Below, piece after piece: positions 20,316 through 33,438 of a stretch of 64,000 nucleotides of DNA. Source of the DNA: Lepidodermella squamata (lineage: Eukaryota > Gastrotricha). The notes under the pieces are model-generated. The model was not told where the DNA came from. It worked only from the letters and a program-made list of their open reading frames with translations, and made no database searches. The first letter of the stretch is position 1, and each line of letters opens with the position of its first letter. The translations under genes were made by a program, and so were the position numbers. The stretch lies in NCBI GenBank assembly GCA_047495785.1, contig JBLDXI010000015.1, positions 2,046,001-2,110,000 on the forward strand, read 5' to 3'.

Positions 20316-22508
20316 TCACGTTGGAACACATATTGGTGGAGGGCCGTCCCATGATAACGTCGTGTTTCCTTTGCATTTCATGACATTTTGCCCATTCAGT
20401 CGATAGCCACGGTCGCAGTCGTTGAATTGAACGTACCAATCTCTGCCGCATCTGTTCTCCTGGGCATCGCAGCCCATGGTAAGAGCAATAGAGCCATGTT
20501 TAGGTGCTGGTGGAATTTCGCAGCCAACGCATCTCGGAGGGGATGGGTAGTCCCAGGCCACAGACTCGTTATTCCTACCAACCCCTCTACAGGTGAGTCG
20601 AGTTGGGCCGATTGGTGAGTAACCCAAATGGCAAGCGAATTGAACGAAACCGTCATCTCTCGCACATTTTTTCGTCGTAACATTACAGCCAATGCCGACG
20701 TAGTCATACGATGCATGCTCGGGTGGTGACATCAGGTCGCAAGTCAGACATCTCGGTTGCGGGCTACTCCAAGCTAAGGTTGTGTTGGTACCTTCGCAAG
20801 TGATCTTTGTCGGACCTGTAGGCCCGTAACCATTGTCGCAAGCTATTGTGTAGTGATAACCCTTTGCGCAAGACATTTTGTCCAGATTGCATCCCTCCGA
20901 AATCGACGTGTAGTAGGCGTTTCTCGGGGGTGGCGACGGTATCTGGCAACCTTGACATCTCGGAGGGGCAGCATCCCATGCTAGTCTAGAGTAATTTTGC
21001 GTCGAAATGCAAGTTATAACTGTAGAACCGATCGGAGTATAGCCGAGCAAGCATCCGTATTGAACAGTGCCGCCCTGGCCACATTTTCCCAAGTTCGGGT
21101 CACAGCCGACCGACATCCAACCTAAAATACCATTTGCTGGAGTTCTAGGGACGTCGCAGGCCGTGCATTTCGGTGGAGGGTTATCCCAAATCAGGCTATT
21201 TGGGTTGTTCGGATTCTTAATACAGGTCAGTTTTGTCGAGCCGATAGGAGAGAATCCCTTCTCGCAGCCAAGTTGCACGAAGTAGGATTCCGCACATCGG
21301 GATTCCAAAGCATTACAGCCTGCCGAAATGACGTCGTAGGTACCATTCGGTGGCAGAGGTGGGATCGTGCATCCTAGGCAGTAGGGTAGGGGTGTCGCGT
21401 TCCATAGCAACTGCTGATTGCCCGAGCCTTGTGAGCAAGCGACTTTCTCCGGCCCGATAATACTGTATCCTAAGCGACATGTCGCCGTCATTGTAGCATT
21501 TCGACTGCATTTTCGTGCATTCACGTCGCACTGGTATGAATCGAAGTAATAAACCCCATTTTGAGGATTCTCAGGCAGAATGCAATAGCCATCGTCGAGA
21601 TCTAGAATCATGCCAGGACTTTCAGGAGCATCTGGGTCGGCAGGATCAGCCCTTTCATTTTTCCGGCAGAGTTCCCCAGCCACATCATCAGAAGTATCTT
21701 TCGCGAACTGACTAGCGATATCACAGGTAACAGTAATCGAATTTTGGGAAACGCCACCGACCAAAGGCAAACTTATTGATCTTAACAAACAGATGAGGTA
21801 CTGCACTTCAGGGAAAAGTGTTGGAACGTTGTCGATTCGCTCGGTGACAAAACTTCGAGGCGTGCATGCGGTGTTCACCCATGGTATGTCACCAGTTGGC
21901 CCGAACGAGCAGAAATAGTTGGAAATTTCGATAACAGCATTTAAGCTAGTTGAAAACGCTCGTTCGCAATCTGATTGCTTCGAAGGTTGGAGTGTAGTCC
22001 TTCGACCGGGGCTGTAGTACAGAATCGCCTGTCGAGGGTCCATACGCTCAGTTGGGCAATCCACACACATTCCGGTGGAGATTTGCTTCGCTTCAAGTAA
22101 ATTGTATCTCCTCGAGCAAATCTCGTCTTCATTCATTGAAATCAGCTGAGAGAGCGAGCAAACCACATCTGCGAAGCTTTTCGGAATGTTGGTGCAAACT
22201 CGAGCGCCCTCTAGGCATGTGCGAAGCGTGAAATTGCTCTTTTGCCGCAAAGTTCGGCACTGCCTTTCCACAGGCGCGCTGAAATTGCAAGCGGCATCTA
22301 TCATAGCCAAATAAATCTGCAGTGTCATGAAGGTCGCATTTGAGCAAGCATCCAACGTCGAAACCGTTTGATTGAAATTCTTGCCGAACTTCTCCGTGCA
22401 TTCGCCTGTAGATAACGTCACGCAACTGCTGTCAAAAAATAGGCTGAAAATGCACACTAATAAAAAGGCTAGTAAGGTCGTTGATGGCAGAATTTGAATG
22501 GTTGCCAT
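20316..22508 (-). CDS. Secreted protein with six CCP/sushi-like modules
   Basis: The frame is an uninterrupted 730 codons. Residues 1 to about 30 form a signal peptide (hydrophobic LLAFLLVCIFSLFF). A cysteine-containing N-terminal region extends to about residue 300, followed by six modules of about 65 residues to the C-terminus. Each module has the CCP pattern of C-PP-P-G near the start, GYSPIGxTxLTC in the second half and W(D)xxPPxC at the end. Unlike canonical four-cysteine sushi domains, each carries an extra GC(N/D)...C pair. CCP proteins usually act extracellularly in adhesion or recognition. There is no transmembrane segment or GPI signal at the C-terminus (ends ICVPT). Single-exon structure is notable. 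A truncated duplicate lies at 671-1219. A TTTATT (AATAAA on the minus strand) at 20238 may be its poly(A) signal. Confidence 0.85.
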   Translation of the reverse strand: MATIQILPSTTLLAFLLVCIFSLFFDSSCVTLSTGECTEKFGKNFNQTVSTLDACSNATFMTLQIYLAMIDAACNFSAPVERQCRTLRQKSNFTLRTCLEGARVCTNIPKSFADVVCSLSQLISMNEDEICSRRYNLLEAKQISTGMCVDCPTERMDPRQAILYYSPGRRTTLQPSKQSDCERAFSTSLNAVIEISNYFCSFGPTGDIPWVNTACTPRSFVTERIDNVPTLFPEVQYLICLLRSISLPLVGGVSQNSITVTCDIASQFAKDTSDDVAGELCRKNERADPADPDAPESPGMILDLDDGYCILPENPQNGVYYFDSYQCDVNARKCSRNATMTATCRLGYSIIGPEKVACSQGSGNQQLLWNATPLPYCLGCTIPPLPPNGTYDVISAGCNALESRCAESYFVQLGCEKGFSPIGSTKLTCIKNPNNPNSLIWDNPPPKCTACDVPRTPANGILGWMSVGCDPNLGKCGQGGTVQYGCLLGYTPIGSTVITCISTQNYSRLAWDAAPPRCQGCQIPSPPPRNAYYTSISEGCNLDKMSCAKGYHYTIACDNGYGPTGPTKITCEGTNTTLAWSSPQPRCLTCDLMSPPEHASYDYVGIGCNVTTKKCARDDGFVQFACHLGYSPIGPTRLTCRGVGRNNESVAWDYPSPPRCVGCEIPPAPKHGSIALTMGCDAQENRCGRDWYVQFNDCDRGYRLNGQNVMKCKGNTTLSWDGPPPICVPT

Positions 22509-22741
22509 CTTTCAGCTGGTGAAATGCATACTTCTCGATTGAGTGAGAAGGCTGAGTGTTAAACCCACTCATTTTTCACACCATATGTCACGGAGTCAGA
22601 GGTCACGTCGAAGCGTATTACTTTCATATGAACCCACGTAATTTTACTACTGCAACAACAACAAAAACACATCTCCATTGTATAGCAAAAAATGAAACTC
22701 TTTTATTCAAATAACATGAAAATTTAATTAATGAGAATAAA

Positions 22742-24192
22742 TTAAGCTGATTCAGATACTTGCTGCTTGACCGCGTAGTACCTTTCCAAGTCGAATTCTT
22801 CGCTTAGTTTGTCTTTTAAAATCTCAGCGATAACGAAAGACGATGTAGCACCGCTTGAAGGAATGTTCCGTACATGCAAAACGTGAGATCTTTCCGCTCG
22901 GTCTACTTTCAAGTCATTGACCAGGGCACCATCTTCCGCCACAGCTTGAGCTCTAACGCCGATCGGACCTCGAAATACGTCGTCAACTCGGAGGTTTGGA
23001 ACCATTTTCTGGAGAGATTTTACATGAGCCTCCAAGCTCAATGCTCGCATAGCTTCAAATAAGCTGTATGAAAAACATTTCGCCCCTCGGTCTATCAAGC
23101 CTGAAAATTGAAGGTATTCCAGATTTTTGTCCAATGTCAATTCATTAAGTGATAAAATAGGCTGTTCCAGGGGTATATCCAAAACTGCGTTCGGGCCAAG
23201 CCAAATGCTCCCATCAACCTGTTGGATAAAATGAGCGCCCAAAAAAGGCAGTTTCGGATTTGGCACCGGGAAAACGTTTGTTTTTGTCAATTTTTCCGCA
23301 TTTTGCTTCAAAATCAAATATTCTCCGCGAAATGCGACCATTTTAGGGTACGGCGAGCAACCAGTCATGGCGGCTAACCGATCCGATTGAATACCGCCGC
23401 AAGTTATAGCCCAGCGGCTTTGTATGACCTTGTTGCCATCGGCTACAATTGAAACTGGGTAGATTTCGGTTTCCAAGTCGGGCGTCATTGGAGTTGCCTC
23501 TCGGAACGCTTCCACCTCGAAATCGGTTAGAGTTTCGCCGCCCAGTTGGCGAAAATCATGAACTAAGTGCCGAGTCAACATGCCGTAATTGACTACTGCG
23601 GAATTCGGTGAATAAATTGCTTTCAAGCCCTAGTTTCTCGAAATTAAAATCCAAAAGCAACGATTTCAAAAATGACCTTACCTGGCAATTCTTCTCAATT
23701 TTTTGAATTTCATTGCCATCGATTAAGCTGACGTCTTTAATACCGATCTGCTGACTTTTTCGATAAATTTCTTCAACCAATGGGACTTCGAGAGGATGAG
23801 TCGCTATAATTAACTTAACAATAATTGAGCTCAGTAAAATTTGAATAAAGGATATCATTTTGCTAACCTTCCCATTCATTTTGTAATGTATTCGTTTTTC
23901 GTCGCAAAATCTGAAAATTTTACTTGAGCCATTCATGCAGAGTTCGGCTTGGTTTGGCTGTGAGGAGTGAAGTAGGCCGTCGAAAACAATGCCAGAATTA
24001 CAGCCCGATTGGTGAAGCCCTGTGGTAACTCAATGCATCGAGAATTTATGCAAAATTCACGAGCTAACCGAATTTCGACTCCTTTTCAAGCAAAATCACG
24101 CTAAGTTTCGGAAAGCTCAGTTTTACTTGTCTAGCTGTGGCTGCGCCGAAAATCCCGCCACCAATAACAGCCAAGTCGTAAAATTTATTCAT
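22742..24192 (-). CDS. L2HGDH: L-2-hydroxyglutarate dehydrogenase-like protein, copy A (divergent)
   Basis: Four exons on the minus strand: 24068-24192, 23868-24019, 23682-23813 and 22742-23629, all GT-AG. The start MNKFYDLAVIGGG leads straight into the FAD dinucleotide-binding motif GGGIFGAATAR. Later come [54 protein letters not shown] and VLHVRNIPSSGATSSF, all characteristic of the L2HGDH family. That family oxidises L-2-hydroxyglutarate to 2-oxoglutarate, normally in mitochondria. No mitochondrial presequence is evident before the FAD motif. The usually conserved [13 protein letters not shown] segment, intact in copy B, has become HQSGCNSGIVFDG, so activity may be altered or lost. It lies downstream of copy B in the same orientation, a tandem duplication. 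I infer a recently relaxed paralogue. Confidence 0.85.
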
Positions 24193-24396
24193 TTCTATCA
24201 CAAAGTAAATACAATAGCGATCTGGTATTAATATCGTTATCCTCTTTATTTCGAGAAATGAAATTTCTCCGAGAGCGAATCTCAACAATCGGATAATCAA
24301 ACCTCGCATTACACAGTTCATTTCCAACCTTCACGGCTTTAGTTTCAATCAAGTTCTTTTATAAAATTATATCTAGAAAGTCTTCAAGTTTTTTTT

Positions 24397-25853
24397 TCAA
24401 GCCGGTGGGTAAACTTTGGCAAGGCCAAATTCCGAGCTAATTTTATCCGTAATCATTTCGGCGATCGAAAGCGAGGAAGTTGCAGCCGGGGATGGGGCGT
24501 TTCGAACGTGTAGTACTGAGGCGCCGAGACCGGAGCCAGAAGCTCGGTCGAAAAGAAAATCATCGACCATTTTACCATCGGCACCCACGGCCTGGGCCCT
24601 AATTCCAACGGGGCCTCGAACACAATCGGAAACTTGCAATTGCGGGACGAACCGCTGCAGCTCTTTCACCTGGGCTGGTAGATTCAGCGATCGAAACGCC
24701 TCGCCCAAGCCATATGAAAAGTTTTTAGCTCCCAGCTTGAACAAACCAGGGAAAGCAGCGTAGTCTAGAATATCACCCAGCCTGAAATCGGCCGGCCAAC
24801 GGGCGTACTTCTCTCGTGATAAAGCTAGCACAGCATTAGGTCCGAGCCAAACGCTTCCGTCCATTCGTGGCGTGAAATGAACACCCAAGAAAGGCAATTT
24901 CGGATCTGGCACCGGGTAAATGTTCATTTTGATAAGATTCGATCTTTCCGGCTTCAGAATCATGTACTCGCCGCGAAACGGTACAATTTTCGGGCTGGGC
25001 GAGCAGCCGGTCATTACTGCGAGGCGGTCAGATTGCAAGCCGCCGCAAGTTACAGCCCATCGGCAGTGAACTGCCTTATCGCCTTTTCCAATGACCGTCA
25101 CTGGGTAAGTTTCACTTTCATTAGTGCCGATTACTGTCTTTGTATCTTTAAATGCTTCAACCTCGAAACCAGTCATCGACTGCCCGCCTCGCTTACGAAA
25201 GTCTTGCACAAGAGAGCGAGTCATCAAGCCGTAATCAATGATTCCGGTATTGGGTGAATGAATCGCTTTTATGCCCTGTTAACATAATCATTAGTAAAAC
25301 TCGTAATCCGGCGAATCTATATAACATACTGTGCAGTTGGGCTCCATTTGTTTTATACCAGCCCTGTCTACCAGTTTGATATCTTTCAGCCCGTTTTGAA
25401 GACCTCGTTGGAAGAGGTTTTCTAAAATTGGAACTTCTTTTTGACGAGTTGCCACAATTAGCTGGAAATAATTTGGGCGATACATTCGGATTTAATGATT
25501 GGTCGCAAGATTAAAAATGTTACCTTTCCAACTTTCTTGTATGGAATTTTATTTTCATCGCAGTAGTCGTAAATTTTACGAGCTCCCTCAATGCAGAGCT
25601 TCGCCTTCAATGATCCAGGAGTGTAATAGATGCCAGCATGGATCACACCCGAATTATGACCCGTTTGATGGAGGGCTGTTATCAAAATTGTAGAAGATTA
25701 ATAAGGCATTGGAGGGCAAACAAACTTACAGAATTCCTTTTCTTTTTCCAGCAACATTACAGAACATTTCGGAAAGCTCATCTTGACTTGCCGAGCGGTA
25801 GCGGCGCCAACAATGCCACCGCCGACTATTACCAGGTCGTAAAACTTGCTCAT
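24397..25853 (-). CDS. L2HGDH: L-2-hydroxyglutarate dehydrogenase, copy B
   Basis: Exons are 25730-25853, 25524-25675, 25330-25461 and 24397-25275 (minus strand), with GT-AG introns of about 54 bp at the same positions and phases as copy A. The protein starts [21 protein letters not shown], with an intact FAD-binding glycine motif. It keeps [14 protein letters not shown] and [13 protein letters not shown], then [71 protein letters not shown] and [15 protein letters not shown], as in canonical L2HGDH. The length of about 430 residues is slightly short of vertebrate proteins, mainly through the missing N-terminal targeting region. It is the better-conserved paralogue and probably the functional enzyme. 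Divergently arranged with the RGS22-like gene (about 700 bp between start codons). Confidence 0.9.
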
Positions 25854-26554
25854 ATCGAACAGATTACAAAAAATCTAGAACATGAAATAAATTTATAAAT
25901 GAAGCCTGAAAAAAGCTGCCAGCCCAGCCAAGCGCAATGAGTTCTGCAGTCCTTTAAATTCTAAATCATGGGTAAAAATGCCTCAGAGTTTACCATTGAA
26001 ATAATGCAAAATTGATCAAAATGGGATTGGAAACCAAGGACCAAAGAGCCAGACTATGCTCCACTATAGTGGAGCAGGGTACCTTCAAAAAGAGCAGCAA
26101 GGTCAAGCGTGAAGCAACAGTCGATAACTGCACTCCAAAGACATCTGCCAGTTGTAGTTGTCACAATGCGCGATTAATTGAGATGACCGATGCAAATAAT
26201 CATGGAATGAATGACCCCATGGAGGAAAACCCTAACCTTCGCCCTAAATTATGACGCGTCCATAAAGCATGCGCGTCCATGAAAACACAGGAAAAAAGTG
26301 GGTGAAACTAGGCCGGTTTTAGCGTCATCGATTGAACCTAAAAAAAACTGAAAGATACCGCCAAAACTAATATTTTCACCCATAATTATTTTTGCATCTC
26401 AATAATTTATGAAATATTTTTTGTTTAATTTTTTTATTAATTATGTTGTCATAGTTACGAACACGCTGCGGCCCAGGTTGGATCTCTCGACCGCGAAAAG
26501 GCACCGAATTTCATATGCAGTGCTCATTCTAGCATATGTAGCTAACCAGTTCCG
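25854..26554. promoter_or_regulatory. Shared divergent intergenic region
   Basis: It separates the start codons of L2HGDH copy B (minus) and the RGS22-like gene (plus), so both promoters are expected here by position. An 80-codon frame at 26012-26254 has no recognisable features, and I do not call it. No specific promoter motif is certain. Confidence 0.3.
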
Positions 26555-29500
26555 ATGATGAAGGGTATGAATTTTCTTTATTAAATGTATTTAATGCTTT
26601 TAATGTCTGTTGTTCTTAGTAGGTGCAAAGATTCAATCGGATACGTTGGAGGACAATCTTGTTTGTGATGATTTGTTTTACGAATACTTTTCGACATTCT
26701 TATCTCTTCCGGTTTGTTTATCTCTTTCTGGAAATATCTCTTCGAGCTATTATATTAACAGTGTTTTCCTTCGCGTGTTTGCTATAACCGCTTGACGGGC
26801 GGTATCGAACTTATCGAGGCTGAGGATAATTACGCAGATGAAAATCCAGTCATTTCTATTCAATGGGCTTACGACCGAGATAGAACCGCTGTGGCGAGGC
26901 GCACCAATACTGTGGGCTATACAGAAGACCGGCGACAGCGTATGCTGCTATGGACAGCCGATGATCGGCTTCCTTTGTTCCTAAAATCACCTCTATATCG
27001 CGAGTTCAAACTTTGTAGACATCTGCTGAAACGTTTGTTTTCATCGTTTAATGGTTGTCGCGGGGCTTAGATTTTCAATTTCAGCTGTTGACTTGTCCAA
27101 GCCAAGAAGTGGAAGAGTGAGAGGATATAGTTTGGACACTGACGCTGTTAGCTCATTGACTACTGCTGCTAAATCTCAAAGCGCTGGCGCCGATGTCGAC
27201 GAATCGTCAGACGACCGGGGCGGAGCTGCTGACGACTGGTTCCGCCAGCTTGCGTCGGCTTACCGTCACATGCGTCCTTCCAGTCAAGCAATAAGCTTAC
27301 CGCCCAAACTTGAATGTAAGACCTGTATTTTTCTATAGTTATTTTATATAATTTTATCATACTAGATCCTGGATTTTCGAGGTATTTAGAATCGAGCGGG
27401 GATGGTAATGGAAAGGACACACCCGGCGGCTCATATAAGAGTACACATGGCGGGTCTTCTCATAGATTTTCTCAAGATATGCTCAGCCATCCGTCGGATG
27501 CCCTTGCAGGCAAGGCTCGCTCAGCCGCTTCATCAACTAGCGAAACTTCCTCAACCGCTTCTTCTGACCACAAGCGACCAATTTCAAACCGTCATGGAAA
27601 TCCTCGTCAAAGTGATCGCCATTTAGACGATAGCACATCACAAGGTTCTTATTACAACCGAGTCGTTTCCGCTCCATCGAAAGTGGGCAAATCTTCAACA
27701 AGCATTAGTGAAGCAACGAATGAAGATGATGAAGAGCTGGAAGACGACGATGATGGTAACGAAAGCGACGATGAAGCTGAGGATGACGAGTCTGATTCGA
27801 GAGCCGAACCGCAGAGCGGCCGGAAGACTTATCTCGTTGAGAATAGCCGTGGAGAGCATCGCCGTCAAACAAAGGAAGCGCATGCAGCAGTTAGTATGCT
27901 GGAGCGAAAACACGGACGCTCAATGCAGGAGTTAAAGGAACTAGTTCTGGCAAACGTGAGTCCTATTCAATGATGCAAGCCTTATATTATCAAAGCTTTT
28001 ATTTTGCAGCTATCAGGCATGCAGTCCTTTCGCTCATTTCTTGAGGGAACTTCCGGCGGAAAATTGTATGATTTTTGGCTCGAATGTGAGCGGTACAAAG
28101 ACGAGTACGAACCAGTCGCTGACCAGGAGGAGAAGAGACGCCAGCGGCAGTTGTACCGGAATATTCTCGATTTATTCGGATCTCTGCTGACCGAAGAAGT
28201 TCGGTCTGACCTCCATCAGGTTTTCAGCGATGGCGAAATAGATCGAACAACCCTCGCGAGACCTCAATACGGAGCTCTACGTAGACTCCGCGTCTACTGG
28301 CTGCCTCGTTACGTTCTGCATTGCGAACGAATTGGAATGCTGAATAACGATTTCGGATTTCCGAGAAACCAAACTTCGCTGAGAAGAGCTTCTTCCTATA
28401 CCCCTCTGTCCTTCCCTTCGCTAGCTTTAGGCTCATGGATTTGCTCGCTTCATTCCATCGGATTTTGGACATTGCAAAACGGCTCAAGTCGACCTCAATC
28501 TCGCGCTACCGTTATTTCAGGTATTCAAAACCAAATTCTATCGCCTGTTTCGGAGGGCTACGGCTCGATGAGCGATGCCGATGGTTCCGAGCCGTCGTTG
28601 CGAGATAAACTAATCTCCGCCCTAATGTATGAATCATTGGGCGGAGGTCCGTTGACTCGATTCGCGAGGCGAGAAAGGCGACGAGTTCTATGGAATATGT
28701 TGAATTTCCACCGAGATGTCGCCGAGTTGACGACGCTAGTCAGTTGTTTGAGAAACGACCGTTTGCTGCGGCGGGAGCGTTACTGGAGCATTTACACCAA
28801 ATATATCGACCCTGAGGGCAAAAATAGTATAGAATGCGTGCCGAATGTAGCTGCGAAGATTCACGCAGCCCTATCGCTGGGTGATTCGAATTCTTTCGTG
28901 TTGAAACCCGCGGTGTTCACGGAAGCTCAACTGATGACTATCGACAAAATAATGCCGCACTGGCTTGATTTTTTGAAAACAGACGCGTTAACTTCGCTAA
29001 CTGCAATTTGCGTGATTGACGCGAATAAAGATCCAAGCAACGGCCCGGCTGATCGTAAACTTCGCACGGATGACGCTGAATTTGCCGCCGATCAATGCAT
29101 GCTGATTATTAAATTGAAGAAATGGATCAGGCGGTATGTTGGCGAGACGCCGCCCGGGGCGCTCACCCCGGCTCTCACCAGCGCTAGGGGCCGGCATAAT
29201 AACCTTGAAGATTCGCTATGGGACGCGGCGAGTCAAGCCAGGTGGCGAAAATGGCTGGCGGAACAACGGCGGTCGGCTGATCGTCATCGAAGGGAGGACG
29301 TTCGAGCGGCCTACAATCGACTGGCCGAAGCGCGTAGACAAGCGGCAAATGCGAACCGCCTCAATCGCGTAAGTCCAATATTTTTTTAAGAATTTTTAGA
29401 AATTTAATTTTAGATATTGTAAAGAGAAATTTATTGACAGCTGATACCCCGATATCGATGGGGAATGACTGACAGGGAATCAATGATGCATGAAAATTTT

Positions 29501-32500
29501 CACATTTTTTTTTTAATTTTTGCTTGAAAATGAATTTTACACGGATGAAATCACGCAATGTCTTGCATGGGAAAAAATTTAGGAATTAATTTTCGTCCAA
29601 TTTTTTAAATTTTGCTGATCTACAATCGTAGCGCAGTTTTCAGTGTTTAAATCATCTCGGAACATTCCATTTATTATTATTTATTTTTCGAATAAAATCA
29701 CAAATGTTATTATTGGAATAGAAACTCGTTGAACCGACGCAGATCGACACCCCAGTTCAATTTGACGTAAATGATAAATACCTTTAAAAAATTAATGGCG
29801 AGACAAATCGCACACAAGACCCGATTTTTGGCGAACCCTGCTTCATCTTTTACACATCGCGCTGCCTGTTTAAATGGAACACTTCTCGACCAGTTCATCT
29901 CGTAGACCTATTTTATTAACAATTATCAATTTGAAGCAAATAGCAAATCCCCATCGTTATTTTTTTGATAGCGTTTCACGAACCTAAAAACAACGCGCTC
30001 TAACAGACATGGCTTTTATATCAATTTTTTTCACCTGTACAAAAAAAAATCGCTTCGAAGAATCACTATTTTGATTTTGCATCACGATTGTTAAAACCAG
30101 GTTCCAAAGCCGAAACAAATGGCGAAAGAACGCGAAGATGCGGCTGAAGTTCAGTTATTGGATCGGGTTTTCGACAATAAAGTGTAAATAAAATTTACGG
30201 AATTTTTTCATAATTTAATTTAATTTTGTCTCCTCGGAAGTCTCCTCGGAATGTTTCGAAAGGGTCTTGAATCTATTCCTGATGTGGCTGAAATGATGGG
30301 CGCCTATCAGGCTCTAGTAACTTTCAGCCGCGAAGAACCTGGCCAAAAACGTGACCAGCAAGCCGTTTACTGCTACAAACAGTACATCGACCAATCGTCG
30401 CCTAATCACCTCAATTTGGAAACTCTCATCGACCAGCCGGAATTAAGGCATAGCCTATCTACGGGTCTAGTTATGGAAGACGCGGTTAGGCCATCTTCGG
30501 CTTCTCTTAACGAATTGCGGCGAGTTATGGCCGGCAAATTTACCATGGATCTTCAAACATTCCTTAAAGTAAACGATCAGATCAAGTGAAAATTGTTTGA
30601 TCAATTTTTTTATTTTCAGAAACAATCTGAAATTTTGGGGCTGGAACCAGCTGCGATTGTTGCTATGGGTCCTGATGCACTGAAAGCTAGGGTTCGGCAG
30701 CAAAAAGCTGAACAAATCGCTTCTAAGCAACGAGAAGGCCGGGTAAGCTTTCGATTTTTTGTCCCTTAGAACCTTCAGAAATTAACGGATCTTATCAGAG
30801 AAAGTTTAGGTCCCAGCAACCGCAATTTTCTTCTTTCAAGGTTGAAATGAATAGAAAATTTCTGCTGAGCTTAAAATCACAATTTAGATTTATGGAATGA
30901 TCACATTAGAAAAATTGTTGTTTATATCTTGTTTGTGGTATGAAATCAATTTTAGCGTTCGTCTGTGGCCAGTGATGACGATGGTTTACCGATGGTAGGA
31001 ATCACGAATGCACGAAATATTGTTTCAAATTATTTTTTCGGCTTGCAATTTTGCCTTGTTTATTTAAAAAAAAAGGAATATGAATTTTGATAATTGTTTT
31101 TCATTTTTGTCTCTCAAAGTTGCGAAGAGGCGAGGCTGTCGGCGGCAAAGCTCCGGCTACGCGTGAAGATCGCGCCGAATTAGCTCAAATGCTTTCGATG
31201 GCGGCGTATGGGCCTCTTCCGAAGCGTCTCGTCGCCTTCCGCCGTTACGTTTGCTACTTTTCGGAAATTGACAAAGTTCCCATGCTCGAAAATGACCTAC
31301 TTTTCTGCATCGAAGCCTTCAGATTCAAGGTAAAATTCAGTTGGAAAATATTTGTTCCAGTTGGGAAAAATTAATTTTTTCAAAATTTTCAAAATTTCAA
31401 AAAAATTCAAAACGTAAAATATACTAATTTTAATATTTTTTCAAAATTAGGTCGCTTGCCATCCAGATCAGGACGAACAGTGGTTGAAGCGAAAATTGAT
31501 GGCTGTAGTTGATACCTACATGGAGACAGTATCAACGCCTGCCTGCCAGCTGGACATTCCAGCTGATATGAGTGACCGGTTCGCGAAAGCGCTGCGGCGT
31601 AGTGCGATGACGCTAGAATTTTCGCCGAATCTTCTCGAAGAAATTTTAACGACTCTCATGAACACATACATCTATCAATACTACGCCGGGTTCAGGCGAG
31701 TGCTCAACGAATCGCCTGAAACTGAAGAAAACGTTCTCACGCAACGTAAGCAATATTCTTGAATTGGAGAATGAGATTAAATGATTACAGCAATATTGGG
31801 ACAAAATCATGACCCATAATTTGTCTGATCATTTTTGAGCCCGCAATTTTTCGGAATATACCCATTTTTCCAAAACTGAACTTGCGAAAGGCATTTCCTA
31901 CCCATCATCCTCGATTTCACCGATGATATTAAATATTTATTGGGAAACCCCGGAAAAACCCGAATAAGTATCATAAATTATAAGGCTACGGAAGAAATTA
32001 CAGTGAATAGGGATCAGAAACTCTAAAACAGAGATTATTTCTGATCTAACGGCCAATTGGCATTCAAATGCTGTGAAACTGCTCATCAACCATGAAAATT
32101 GTCACACAATATAGAAAAACCCGAAGAATCCATTCAAGACTGGTAAAAAACCGATAATTACCGAACAATCGGGTTTTTCAAGTTTTCTTCGGTAAATCGT
32201 AGGTAAAAAGCTTCTATGGGCTATTATTAAGTAAAAGTACCAAATTCATCTACAAAAAGAAGTGGGACAACTTGAGACACCTTGTTTGACTGGACTAGTT
32301 TTCTCAGGATTTTTTCCCGTGTCCAGTGAGTTTATCACCATTATCATGAAATTTCATAATTTTTTCGGGCCAAGAGTTAGGGCATTGCTTTCCAATTTAG
32401 AAATGTTTCCTTTGGTCACGAGGCACCTTTTAATAACAAATTATTCCTTAAATTTAGTATTTTTCAAAATTTTCTTTATTCATTGTTCATATTTTTTTAT

Positions 32501-33293
32501 TTTTTTTATTCTAGCAACGAAAAAGGAGAAAGTCCTAATTCAGCGGCATCGCCAATTCGAAGATTTCAAACAACCGCCAGCTCGGAGAATCAACAAACTA
32601 CCGCCTGTACCTCATACTGGACATCACGCTCCGCAAGGGGTCGTCTACAGTCTTCATTTTACGCTATCCGAAGGCGCTACTTGGAAGGTAAATTTTCTAG
32701 AATTTTTCCCAAAATTACCGAAAAAAAGAACAATTTAATTAAAAAAAATTTCTAAAATATTATCAAGCGAGTGCATCATGAGAAAAAACATGATGAAATA
32801 CAGCTGCTGCTGCTGCCACCACAGCCAATAGAGCATGACGCTAGTACTAATAGTACTCGAAATAATCAGGTTAATACTTTAGATCGTCAGGTTGCATGAA
32901 AGTTGTCCTCTTGTCGTGCTTTTTCATCCCTTGTAAAACAAAAAAACAGCCAGGAAATGACGTCCCAAATGAATCATCAGCACCTTTACAGCCTGTTGTT
33001 GAGGAAGAAAAAAACGCAGAGGCCGCACAAGAGGTGTTATATCAAACCTATATGTATTTTCCTACGTGTTAGCCAGACAAAAACTCAGTAGAAAAATATT
33101 TAAAAAAAAATTAGATTAAAAATCGTCCGTTTTTTGTCAAATGTCCGTTTAGCGAAAAAGTAATAATTTTTGAACAATTGAAAAATTATCCATTAATTAT
33201 TTGAAACAGTCGAAAGCAGCCGAGGTTCAGGATGGTGATGGTTTTCATGACGGAGCCAGTCACGCTCCAACGGCCGTTCCTACAGCTCGTTGA
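26555..33293 (+). CDS. RGS22-like protein (multi-RGS-domain)
   Basis: Sixteen exons with GT-AG junctions keep one frame: 26555-26564, 26620-26711, 26762-27032, 27085-27315, 27366-27955, 28010-29368, 30101-30183, 30241-30568, 30620-30742, 30956-30994, 31120-31329, 31451-31745, 32515-32687, 32768-32869, 32950-33033 and 33210-33293. They encode about 1357 residues, close to the roughly 1260 of vertebrate RGS22. The N-terminus has EDNLVCDDLFYEYFSTFLSLP, matching the RGS22 opening. RGS-type helices include SFRSFLEGTSGGKLYDFWLE (first exon-6 block) and LVAFRRYVCYFSEIDKVPML followed by CQLDIPADM, matching the C-terminal RGS domain. A long acidic/serine-rich linker (DDEELEDDDD) sits near residue 240. 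RGS22 is known to bind G-alpha subunits and is linked to testis and ciliated cells; function here is inferred. AATAAA at 33712. Confidence 0.85.
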
Positions 33294-33438
33294 TGGTATT
33301 AGGATGTGTCGCTATTAGTTCTATATTCCAGTCATTTTTTTATTTTATAATTTCGAACCTATAACTGCTTGTTACTGTGTTCCTAGCGCCGAAATTTAGA
33401 TTAATTTCCAAAATTAATTCGAATTTTTTTGTGTCTAG

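Noticed and set aside
29361-29898. Minus-strand frames within the large RGS22-like intron
   Set aside because: Low-complexity, no motif, and inside an intron with consistent flanking splice phases.
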